Assembly: GCA_031310005.1 (NCBI GenBank)
Contig: CM062385.1
Location: 2,418,001-2,482,000 of the forward strand
Length of the DNA: 64,000 bases
Source: Dactylellina haptotyla
Lineage: Eukaryota; Ascomycota; Orbiliomycetes; Orbiliales; Orbiliaceae
Reading direction: 5' to 3'
The notes beneath the pieces are model-generated. The model made no database searches, was not told the origin of the DNA, and saw nothing but the letters and a program-made list of their open reading frames with translations. A program made the translations under genes and the position numbers. Positions 24,295 through 33,980 of this stretch are shown here, in pieces. Positions within the stretch are counted from its first letter, which is position 1. Each line of letters begins with the position of its first letter.

Positions 24295-25827
24295 ATGTTG
24301 CGAAATATTCTGGTAGTCTCGTCTGCGATATTCCTGTATAGCTCTGGAGCTTTAACGCAGGCAACAACTACAACAAGGACTCCTTCGCCAACACAGTCGA
24401 TATCGTTCCAAACCTCTACCTTAAAGCCAGCCGCAAGTGAACCTGATCTTGTAGTGTTCTGGGAGAAAAACTGGCAGTGGTTCTTGATCGGGTTTCTTGG
24501 TGTGGCGATACCTATAATTGTATGGGCAATATTAGGTCCCGGAAAGCGATGGTATAAAGCCCGGAAAAACAAATCACGACCGATAACATGGGATATGATT
24601 GGAAATGAGAGATTCCACAATCAACCTATGCGGGAAGTGAATATAAGGCGGTTCTCCAGATCGCGAGGTTCCGGTTCATCTACGAGCTCTCATTTGGCAC
24701 TGAGCTTGAATGCTGCTGCTCCTGGAGAGCGGGATATCGAAGCCGCCGCTGCAATAGCATCGCCAAAGTCTCCATCCACTTACATTGAGCGCGAGCGAAT
24801 GATGAGAAATGATAGCACGGAGGCCGTTATTGGGCTTGTACAACCTCAGCGTCTGATGCCACCCCGGACCAGACCTGCCGATAGAGGGTCAAATGGGTCC
24901 CTAGGCCCGCCAGATCCAAGTATTCATCGTGCTCATCCACGATACAATTATTTCCAACGATATTCACGGCAGCACCAAAGGCGACCTGTACATGAAACTT
25001 TCGCACCAGCGTATGCACAGCAGAACTCCGAGCCGCCACCAACGAACCAGGAGGTTTTAGAGGAATCTATGCAGTTACTGTTAACCCAGATACCCAACCG
25101 TAAACCACTGAGGAGGATGACTGGAACCATACAACGTGATTCGGTCTCCAATACTGCAGGGACCCAACGGATATTCCTGCCTCAACCTCCCAGGTCTACC
25201 CCTTATCACATTAGACAAGGCTCTTATGAGGGTATACACACCCGTTCCACCTCCTGGCATAATACGACGCACCGTGGATCTGTCCAGACCAACCCATATC
25301 CGTCCCGCCATGCATCCATGGATGGATATCCCCCGGTATTTGGGTCGGTTCCAAGTCTCCCTCTGCCTGAACCAGCAGTCACCTACCCCCAAACTCATTC
25401 CCAGCCCCGACGGTCAACCTCGCGCGGACGTCTTCAAAAACCCCAACATTTGAATCCCAGAAGTAGCTCTCATGCGCAGCAAACACCAAGGCCTTCTGAA
25501 ACACAGGGAGAGCAACCTCAAATGTCATTCTACAGAACTCCCCAGCCATCTCGTGAGAGTTTGGCGAGATCGGTGGCACCGTCTACGTCTTCAGCCCCAC
25601 CTGTTCCTCCAGTTCAGCGGGCAGCATATCCTACTCGCAGCGCTATGAGCAGTAGGAACACAGCTCAACCACGAGTGGATGCCGTACATGGAACTGAAAC
25701 CGGGTATAGTTATTCCATATCAGGTGGAAGCCCACCTACGAACCCACCGGCGAAATCGGTCAAGTTCGCCGCCATTGCTCCAACTTCTTCTGGCGTTCCG
25801 GGAAGAATCCCGGTTCACCATTTCTAA
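24295..25827 (+). CDS. Signal-anchored single-pass membrane protein, function unknown
   Basis: Single-exon gene of 510 residues that I do not recognise. The N terminus has a signal peptide (about 1-21). A short Thr/Ser/Pro-rich outer stretch (22-50) follows, then WEKNWQWFLIGFLGVAIPII (56-75) opens one transmembrane helix (about 62-81) with basic residues just behind it (GKRWYKARKNK). About 420 residues of Ser/Pro/Arg/Gln-rich tail follow, predicted cytoplasmic and disordered, with little apart from the DIEAAAAIASP stretch and many SR and PP pairs. The layout (secreted head, one helix, long disordered tail) is like fungal wall-stress sensors, but the outer part is much shorter and no WSC cysteines are present. 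The frame is open throughout and an initiator ATG is present. Confidence 0.75.
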   Translation: MLRNILVVSSAIFLYSSGALTQATTTTRTPSPTQSISFQTSTLKPAASEPDLVVFWEKNWQWFLIGFLGVAIPIIVWAILGPGKRWYKARKNKSRPITWDMIGNERFHNQPMREVNIRRFSRSRGSGSSTSSHLALSLNAAAPGERDIEAAAAIASPKSPSTYIERERMMRNDSTEAVIGLVQPQRLMPPRTRPADRGSNGSLGPPDPSIHRAHPRYNYFQRYSRQHQRRPVHETFAPAYAQQNSEPPPTNQEVLEESMQLLLTQIPNRKPLRRMTGTIQRDSVSNTAGTQRIFLPQPPRSTPYHIRQGSYEGIHTRSTSWHNTTHRGSVQTNPYPSRHASMDGYPPVFGSVPSLPLPEPAVTYPQTHSQPRRSTSRGRLQKPQHLNPRSSSHAQQTPRPSETQGEQPQMSFYRTPQPSRESLARSVAPSTSSAPPVPPVQRAAYPTRSAMSSRNTAQPRVDAVHGTETGYSYSISGGSPPTNPPAKSVKFAAIAPTSSGVPGRIPVHHF

Positions 25828-28800
25828 GAAGGAAGAGAAATCATTAGTCTTTTGTAGCATTTTATCCTTCATATTAATCAGTATGGTGTCTTTATGTATG
25901 ATACCAAGATGACATGAATAGCATAGCGAGAGAGCGAGCGAAACTATTTATTTTATTCAAAAGTCTTTATTTCTATTTGGGAGGGCATTCTCTGGCGTTA
26001 TTTAGGTTCGAGGCAGCTTGTTTTTAGATACCATTGAAGTCCTATTCTGAAGATAGGGTGATGTACTAAACTCCTTGAATATAACCAATATAATTTTGTA
26101 TGAAAAAAAAAAAAGGCTCTTCATAGTATTATAGGATCTAGGTGTCACCAGAGAGTTGCTATGGACAGCTGGTTTTCTCTGGAGCTATATCCGAGAACCT
26201 CGAACGCACGAGGTCACTCCCCGGATTATTTTGCGATTTCAACTCGGAATGATGTTATCAATCAGTATCGTATGATCATTCGCCTATGAGCAAGGATTCG
26301 TGTTTGTAGGATTCAATTCGCAGTTCTCGACGATATCAGAAACATAAGAACCACGCTATCGGGCTTCGCCTTAAAAGTTTGTTGGGACGAGTGAAAGGTA
26401 ATGAATGCAGACCTGCTTCGGTTGTCTCTCGGCGGCCAGACATCCGGATGGAAAAGAGCTGATCACACTGTTGTATCAACTAGAGACGGCGAGCTTCTCG
26501 ATTCTCATTACTTGAGCGTGACGACAGAATTGCAAACTTGATTAGTACCGTCATATGATTATTGGTGAATCCTTTGTTAATCAGAATTAGAAATTCTTCA
26601 AGGAAAGTATTTTTATTCGCAGAAGATTACGCAGTATCTCCGAGGAAATCAAACCGAGGCTGCAGATATTGGCTCGGAATGGGAGGCTTTCAGTCGAAAC
26701 ACAATATTTTATATCTTCGTATTGAAAGTTAGCCGATTTCGGCATTCTTTAGTAGCAATTCGACGAGAAATATCTCGGCATATCCAGCTATATGAATCAA
26801 TTTCGGGTCGTATTTGCAATATTTGTGCACGTAATGTTAGCGAACACAAGCCCGACTCGCAACAATATATGACACCGATATTCATGTATTCATCCTATGA
26901 TTCATGCGCGATAATGCGCGTGGGCTTCGCAAACACCAACTCAACCAAGTTGTAGGCTAGGGCCAGTGGTTTGAGTCGGGGACGTTGTGATAGATTCGTA
27001 CTCCACAATGCCAAAATGGTAGATAAAATTTCACGCTACGACATTTTAGTATTTGGAGAACCCGAGTCCAGCCGTTATATATCGGGATCATTTACTGCAA
27101 ATCTAGTGGATTGTAGTTAACTGTTCCGTGCGTTGCCAATCGCTGAAGTCGGCAAACCGGCTGCACGGTTCGACCGGCATGGTTTTGAGGAGACACAGCG
27201 CAGGCCGGTCATAGCGCACGTCCGGCTTCGAGATGAAGTGTCCAAACCGACTTCTCGGTGCCTAGAATCGGAAGAAGCCGTCAAACCGCCCACAAGAATC
27301 GTCCCGATATTACCTTGGCCGTTTGCGATATTTTTTGTTAGTTCGTTCGAAAGTTTAATCGGATGTATACTTAGGTACCGTACCGTGTTGTATGTATGTT
27401 GTTTTGTTGAAATGAGCTTGGATCTTGAGAATTCAGCTATATATCCGACCTTTATGGATCGGGAAATATCGGCTCTCTGATTCTTTCGCCGATGCGCGGG
27501 ATGTCAGGCCTATTTGACTAGCGAGTATGACCGAAAGGCTGCTATCCGAGTATCATTATGCCCAAGGGCCGAACTAGAATGGCGACCGGCGTCCCCGTAT
27601 ACGGACAAGACTTCAAGATATACGGTAACGAAGTCGTGCCGTTCGGTTATACGGATTACCGCCAAGAACGGGACGAAAAACCCACAATCACCGGTTCGCG
27701 CTAGGTATTGTGTATTTTATTAGCTCATGGCCATTGTTAAGCTTGGATGTCGACATTTTGAGTATGTTGGAATTCGCGCTGCGCCTGCGACTTTGAGGCT
27801 ATGCTCAACTAAGTATCGAATTTCTTCTCATTGGGCTGATACTGCGATACACAATTATCGGCCCAAGAGGGGTTTAGTCATTCCGTTGGCGCCATGGCGC
27901 TTTCGTCGTCCAATCTTGGGTTTATTGAAACTCAATGTAATAGGATTGTGAATTATGATGATTCTGAAGAGGCTCTACCGCCAACGTTAAGCTTATCTGA
28001 AAATAACCTCGGGTCTAGGCGTTGTGTGTCCCGAGACGAGGATAATAATCCGGGCGAACGGCAATGCATGCACAAATGCGCTAAGAACGCCACAAATCTC
28101 GAAGGCTTGGGCCTCGTGCAACAAAAATAGCGATTCATGAACTTGAGCTTCCACCAGTAAGCAACATGTTTGAGTGCGCTCGCTCGAGGCACGAAGGGGA
28201 TGCCAAGTATTTAAGTATGCTCTAGAGATTTCTTCGCCTTGCAGCCAGGATATGCTGAGGCCCTGGTAATCGTTGAAGATTGCCACATGGTATACATACC
28301 TGCAACTTCCATCACGGCACTGCAACTCGGCATGTCGCTGGTGTTGATCGTTATCTCTCTCGAGCACTCGCTTTCCGAGGTTATTCCCATGTCCATATGA
28401 CCGCCGTTCGTCCCCCACAGGTTGCTGCATTATCATATCATTTCTCAAGGAGATCTCCCGGTTCATGACGCTTGCATATAGCAGCCAAGCCTATAACATC
28501 GAGCGCCAATGTCCCTGCCAACACGGTCTGTCAGGCAACTGCGTCAATATTGGCGTGATGCGCACATTTGTAAAATAAAAACACCGACTACGACTTTTTC
28601 AAAATTGATTAGTTTTAAGAGATTGAGTACACTGATTTGCGCTATCGGGGAAGCCGACCCAGCCTTATCACCCCCGGTGTGATATTCGCCTCATGCCCCC
28701 GCAAAAGTTTAATGCTCGCCTGAGCTAGCAGACTGCGAAACTAAATAGAGATTGCGAGCTATTGCTATACTCCAGAAGATATTCATAGATAGTATACTAG

Positions 28801-29939
28801 CTACTAGTAGTGGAAAGCCCCAGGTTGTGGCATCGCATCCAGATTCCTCTTTCGTTGAACCGAGTAACAACAGTGTGTATTCGGCAGAGCCGTCCGTCAC
28901 AAGCGGGGCGCTGTAGATATGTTCATTGAAAGCATTAATATTGATATCTTCTTGCAAAATCGATCGTTTCGACAGACCATGCACCTGCAAGGACGGGCAT
29001 TCTCTCGGGTCTAACCGAATTTAGGTCGAAGGGAAGGACAACTGGATGATCAATATGCAGCCATTTATAATCAAAGGGCTCCACATGGGCGTCTGAACCT
29101 CTCTGCTAAGCTTCAGATAGTGAAGAAGGTTGCTTATCAAATTGTTGGTTGGTTGTTTGAGGCAAGCTCCCAGCACCCAAGACGGAGAATCTGGTGCCGA
29201 GTTTCCCCACAAAAAGCTTCTTCTCCACACCTTACCCGCCAAGCACCAATGGCGCGGAACCAGACCGACGGACAGCGCCCAAAGCAAGACGCTTCGAGGC
29301 GAGAACATCACATCTCTGACCTTGGTAAACCCAATTGCGAAGAGGGTTCTCTTTTGTACCCTCTCGTACGACTACCGACCAAGAAAATCTAAAAACCAAC
29401 GAACGTGAGGGTTGGTGTGGTGGTTGTGCATGGGAAAGCTTGAAAATCCTGTGTGTTACATCATGGAGAGGAGCACCTCTGTCGCAAAAGTGGAAGAAAA
29501 ATCGGCAGGAAATTTTACTGGCCAGACCCATGTTCAACACCCGCCATGTTTTCTCTCCTCACCCCATGCCCCAGGTTTTGCGATACCCCAGCTACGAGTA
29601 AGGAAAGTAGGTTCGAATAAGCAAATTTAAGTTTGCGACACGGAGCAGTTGATCAAAAGTCGTGTACCAAGTAAGTAATCAACTGTTTTTTTTTCTGGTC
29701 GCATGCGTAAGAATTCAACTGGGTAGCCACTACTGTGCACTGGGAAGTGAGCTGCGAAGTATAAAGCAGAGGGTGGCCCCTCTTCGTCGATCACCGTTGA
29801 ATTTTTTTCGAAATCCAGGGTTGTGCCTTTCGATTCAATTTACTATTGCGACTTTCCGGGCGTTTCTACCTATAACTATATTCTTTCTTATATATTTACT
29901 AGAAGGCTTATTAGCTGCCCGTGGGAGGCTTCAGCAAAG
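25828..29939. other. 4.1 kb gap before the MFS transporter, no gene resolved
   Basis: Contains the 3' flank of the membrane-protein gene and the transporter promoter. Around 27,145-27,290 three imperfect copies of a GAAG..CAAACCG motif occur. Near 28,250-28,400 (plus) and 28,709-29,308 (minus) there are short stretches with hydrophobic or protein-like composition that I could not join into a gene. No transposon ends or known domains were recognised. Confidence 0.4.
27145..27290 (+). repeat. Three imperfect GAAG..CAAACCG repeats
   Basis: Related 17-base motifs start at 27,145, 27,235 and 27,274; each reads GAAG, a short variable part, CAAACCG and then a GC-rich base or two. Spacing is uneven (90 and 39 bases). 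Origin unknown; it could be chance or a decayed repeat. Confidence 0.3.
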
Positions 29940-32231
29940 ATGGCTCGCTCTGAAGAAAAGGCGACGATGGAAAACATTGAGTCCCCGACGAAGGGATTGG
30001 ATGACCCTCTCCAGGGTATCCGTGACCCCGATGAAGGACTCACAGAAGACGAGAGAGCTGAATTGGTACGATAATATGAAAAGCTCTTTTAACAATCGTA
30101 TCATTTTGAGATCGAATATCGATTGACATGTGCGCATTTACCGTCTGCAGGACCGCCAACTCGTTCGGAAACTCGACTGGAGGTAAGGGGAATATTTCCC
30201 TCGCATTCCTCGCGTCGGCTTTTACTAATCGGATTAACAGGCTCATTCCTTGGCTCTGCGTTCTATATCTCGCGTCGTTCCTCGATCGAACAAGTACTAT
30301 CACCTACCGTATTCAACTTTCCAACAACATGTCACTAATAGTGTGTTGTAGATATCGGAAATGCAAAGATCGTGGGCCTACAAAGTAAGATAGTTTCCAA
30401 ACTAGTTTTCGAGAGAGAGGCGATATAATAGTCGCTTTACTTTAAGCATCGGCGCTAACAAGACTTTAGCCGATCTGCATAATATGACCAGTGGACAGTA
30501 CAATGCTGCTCTCTCCATTTTCTTCGTATCGTATGCGGTTTTTGAACCCATCTCCAACATTCTCCTCAAGAAATTAAGGCCAAGAATCTGGTTTACAATC
30601 ATCATGGTTATTTGGGGTATCTGTATGACCTTTATGGGATTCGTTAAAAAGTGCGGAGGGCCCCTTGATATCGCAACCCCCTTGTATGAGCTTATACTAA
30701 TGAGAGAAACAGCTGGTCCGGATTGATGGCGGCTAGATGGTGGCTCGGACTCTGGGAGGCCGGTTTGTTCCCTGGTGTCAACTACTACCTTTCCTGTTGG
30801 TATAAGAGAAGCGAGTTCGGTATCCGAGCAGCGATTTTCTTCTCTGCTGCAGCAGTTAGTGGTTCTTTCGGTGGTCTTTTGGCCGCAGCAATCAACAATA
30901 TGGACGGTATCGGCGGCCTCGACGGTTGGGCATGGATTTTTGTGAGCCTATCTAGCCCCTGTTTGAAAGCGGCAATGCACAACCTCTAACATCACTTCTC
31001 TCATTGTTTCTTAGATCCTCGAAGGAATCGCTACTACCCTTATCGGTGCGGCCTCCTACTTCATTCTCGTTGATTTCCCGGATGAGGCCCACTTCTTGAC
31101 CGATGATGAGCGTCTCAGAGTTATTCGACGTCTCCAGGCCGATAATCAAGCTAGCGCCAACCACGAATCCTTCCAATTTAGATACGTCAAGGAGGGTCTG
31201 TCTGACTGGAAGACTTACATGGGCATGATTATGTGAGTTTTAACATCTCAAGAGGTGAATGTACTCAGACTAATCATGATCCACACAGGTACATGGGAGT
31301 CGACGGTGCCTTATATGCCTTCTCGCTCTTCTTGCCCACCATTATTAAGAACCTCGGATACCAATCCACCGAAGCTCAGCTTCTCACGTACGTAAAAACT
31401 CGATTTTGTCGACATATAAGACAATGTGGCTTATCAAATACCTTGTCTTTAGGGTCCCTGTCTACGCTGTCGCTTGTATCTTCACGATTATCGTCGGTTT
31501 CCTTGCAGATCGCTTCAAGGCGCGAGGTGTTTTCAATATCGGAATGTCAGTCTTTGGAGTAGCTGGTTACGCTATCCTGCTAGGCAGCAAGAACTATAAA
31601 TTGTCTTACGCAGCGACATATCTGGCTGCCATGGGTGTGTACCCATGTATCGCCAATACGATTAGTTGGGTGTCGAACAACACCGAAGGTGTTTACAAGA
31701 GGGGTTTCGTTTTGGGATTAGTCATCGGGTAAGCCAATGATTTACACTAATTCTTTTTCAGAGAAATTTGATCACTAACGTCCGGTTGATCGTATAGGTG
31801 GGGAAGTAAGTTAAACTCAATTCAACTACGGATCCGCGGCGCAATACGAGCTTGAAAGGCCGCTTTTGCGTAATTTTAGCCAAGATTACTAACAATTATC
31901 CTCAAATGATAGATCTTAACGGTGTTATGAGCAGTAATGTGTATCAAGGACGTGACGCTCCGTGGTATAGACCTGGGTGAGTTTCAAATCCGCTCTATAA
32001 TCTGATATCTTACTACGAAAATATTTCTAATACATTTCAATTAGTCACTTGGTCGTTCTCGTATACCTGGCTGCCTGTCTTATGGGAGGCTCCATCGTCA
32101 ACTATATTCTCCTCAAGATCGAGAACGGAAAGCGCCGACGTGGAGAACGAGATCATTGGGTCCAAGGCCTTAACGAGAAGGAAATCATAGACCTTGGAGA
32201 TATGCGGCCAGATTTCATCTACACATTGTAG
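29940..32231 (+). CDS. MFS transporter, anion:cation symporter (Dal5/Tna1-like) family
   Basis: Twelve-helix plasma-membrane importer of organic anions; allantoate, nicotinate and similar carboxylates are typical substrates of the family. Twelve exons: 29940-30065, 30151-30182, 30241-30293, 30352-30384, 30470-30650, 30713-30941, 31015-31232, 31289-31387, 31453-31728, 31798-31805, 31913-31976 and 32045-32231, giving 501 residues in phase. Family marks are DRQLVRKLDWRLIPWLCVLY, LDRTNIGNAKIVGLQTDLHN (rebuilt across three introns), GLWEAGLFPGVNYYLSCWYK, GGLLAAAI and GWGNLNGVMSSNVY. Exon 10 is only 8 bases long. The exon 4-5 acceptor was placed after GCTAAC..TTTAG at 30,469 because earlier acceptors hit a stop. 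No pathway partner is adjacent. Confidence 0.92.
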
Positions 32232-32807
32232 ATATGAGAGGGAAAGATTAAAACGAGTCATTTGCTACTTGGCAGTTAATGTGGGCACATCATATACCTG
32301 TGGATATTTTCTAGAATTAGGAATATAAAAGAATTCAATATCTACTGTTCCTTATATGAACTTGTGCCCATTTATATCTTTTAATATGGGCATAGCGTAT
32401 AGAATGTGCGCATAAAAGTAACCATTTCGAGCCTATCATTATTCTCTCGAAACCGAACACTCGCAGCCAATCGAGCGATTCTTCAAATTACGAGGGGTCT
32501 CGAAGCTTACAGATCAAAGGGGTTTTTTTTTTGAGGAACGGCATTTTTCATTTCAATCTAGATACAAGCGTACAAAGGAAAAAAGACAAACAGAAAAGAG
32601 CAACCGTAAAAAGAAACCGTAACAAGCAACCGTAACAAGCAACCGTAATGTCGTAAGACCATCAAATCATAATTTCGTAAGATCGGAAAGCCATCAGATT
32701 CTTAAAGGAAGTCAAAGCACACAGTCTAAAAACAAAAACAAGGAAAAAACACAGTTATCCGGGAGAATGTCTGAAATTTCAAGTCGAAGGTAGTTTTGGT
32801 CTGCTTT
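32232..32807. other. Convergent 3' flanks of transporter and repeat-peptide gene
   Basis: Terminators of both genes must lie here. It holds a 13-base tandem repeat (see separate entry) and T- and A-rich tracts. No coding signal. Confidence 0.5.
32600..32651 (+). repeat. 13-bp tandem repeat, four copies
   Basis: Four head-to-tail units of GCAACCGTAACAA with one to three mismatches, in the 3' flank between two convergent genes. Two further CGTAAG motifs follow just downstream. Confidence 0.75.
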
Positions 32808-33980
32808 TTACATATAGCCGGCATCTTCAGGGACCTCCTCGGGAGTTGGAGTGGGCTTTGGTGGTGGTGGGCGATGAGTCTTCTTTGGTGGTGGTGGTGG
32901 GCGAATCTTAGGAGCTACGGATGGCGCAGCTGCCTTAGAAGACTCAGACTCAACTGCCTTTGATGAAGACGAAGACTCAACGGCCGGAGCGGAAGACTTA
33001 ACCTCCTCTTTGGTAGGTTCTGCGGTCACGGTCACGGTAACTGTCGATGTAGACACAGAAACCTTGGGAGGTGGGGCAGGCGCCGTGATAGTCTTATAAA
33101 CCGGTACCGGCTTCCCTGGGACTGTGATAGTTTTAGCTTCTGCAGAAACGGTCACTGGATCAGCAGTAATAGTCGTGGTCTTTGCTGGTAGTGTGATGGT
33201 CTTAGCTGGTAGTGTAACGCTAACGGTGACTGGCGCTGCTGCTTTTCCAAGTTGGAAAACAAGGGTTGGTGTACCAGAAAGTGTAGTGGGCTTTCCATCG
33301 ACGGTGAAAGTGGGGGGGATAGAAATCGCAACCCCAGTGCTTGCAGGCAGGACAGCGACATTAGGCCCTTCGAAGGTGATAACTGAAGCTGGAAGCTCCA
33401 TAAGTTTTCCGAGAACGGAAGCTTGTGTTCCGGGTAGAGTCATTGTTACAAGTGGTGCGGACGCGGACATGCTGTTGGCCATGGGGGCGACCGTCGAGGA
33501 TTTAGTGCAAGTTTTACGAGTCGTGGATTTAGTGCAAGATGTTGTTTTTGTTGTAATAGGCTCTTCCTCTCTCTTCTGTACATCTCCATCCTCCCGCTTG
33601 CGGAGAGCAGGGTCTGGGGCGTCTCCATCTCTTCTGCGGACAGCAGGGTCTGGAGCGCTTCCATCTCTTCTGCGGACAGCTGGATCTGGGGCACTTCCAT
33701 CTCGTCTGCGGATAGCAGGATCTGGGGCGTCTCCATCTCGCCTGCGGAAAGCGGGGATGGCGGCGTCTTCTCCTCTTTTCTCAACAGCAGCGCTGGTTGA
33801 GGCGGCGGTAGCTTCCACCTCATCGGCTACAGTACCGGTGGCGATAATAGAAGAGGTAGTTCTATGACGCGTGGAATTTATGCTTTTGGTGCCAGTTCGA
33901 GTTCCGGATCTGGACACCGCAGCTGCGTAGCTCAAATCGGCGCATGCAGCGACGATAAGAAGATAGGTACTGAACTTCAT
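32808..33980 (-). CDS. Secreted repeat precursor with Kex2-like processing sites
   Basis: Single-exon protein of 390 residues. MKFSTYLLIVAACADLSYA is a clear signal peptide. A Ser/Thr-rich propeptide leads to EKR (67-69), then five units of 12 residues (70-129), each ending in RRR or RKR: GEDAAIPAF, DGDAPDPAI, DGSAPDPAV twice, and DGDAPDPAL are the parts between basic sites. A further KR occurs at 136-137. Such repeats between dibasic sites are the hallmark of Kex2-processed precursors (alpha-pheromone, dikaritin RiPPs, repellents). The cores here lack Tyr and all but one lacks Phe, unlike ustiloxin-type cores. The C-terminal half is Thr/Val/Ala-rich and ends in an extensin-like Pro region (RPPPPPKKTHRPPPP). 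No UstYa-like or peptidase gene lies next to it. Cell-surface or secreted peptide role is inferred. Confidence 0.82.
   Translation of the reverse strand: MKFSTYLLIVAACADLSYAAAVSRSGTRTGTKSINSTRHRTTSSIIATGTVADEVEATAASTSAAVEKRGEDAAIPAFRRRDGDAPDPAIRRRDGSAPDPAVRRRDGSAPDPAVRRRDGDAPDPALRKREDGDVQKREEEPITTKTTSCTKSTTRKTCTKSSTVAPMANSMSASAPLVTMTLPGTQASVLGKLMELPASVITFEGPNVAVLPASTGVAISIPPTFTVDGKPTTLSGTPTLVFQLGKAAAPVTVSVTLPAKTITLPAKTTTITADPVTVSAEAKTITVPGKPVPVYKTITAPAPPPKVSVSTSTVTVTVTAEPTKEEVKSSAPAVESSSSSKAVESESSKAAAPSVAPKIRPPPPPKKTHRPPPPKPTPTPEEVPEDAGYM
33594..33773 (-). repeat. 36-bp coding tandem repeats of the secreted precursor
   Basis: Five units of 36 bases encode the 12-residue peptides, each followed by a tribasic site. 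The inner copies are nearly identical at DNA level, which points to recent duplication or homogenisation; the first copy is diverged. Confidence 0.9.

Noticed and set aside
33124-33867. Plus-strand open frame over the repeat precursor
   Set aside because: Antisense shadow produced by the repeats and the Thr/Ala-rich codons; the minus strand has the signal peptide and processing sites.
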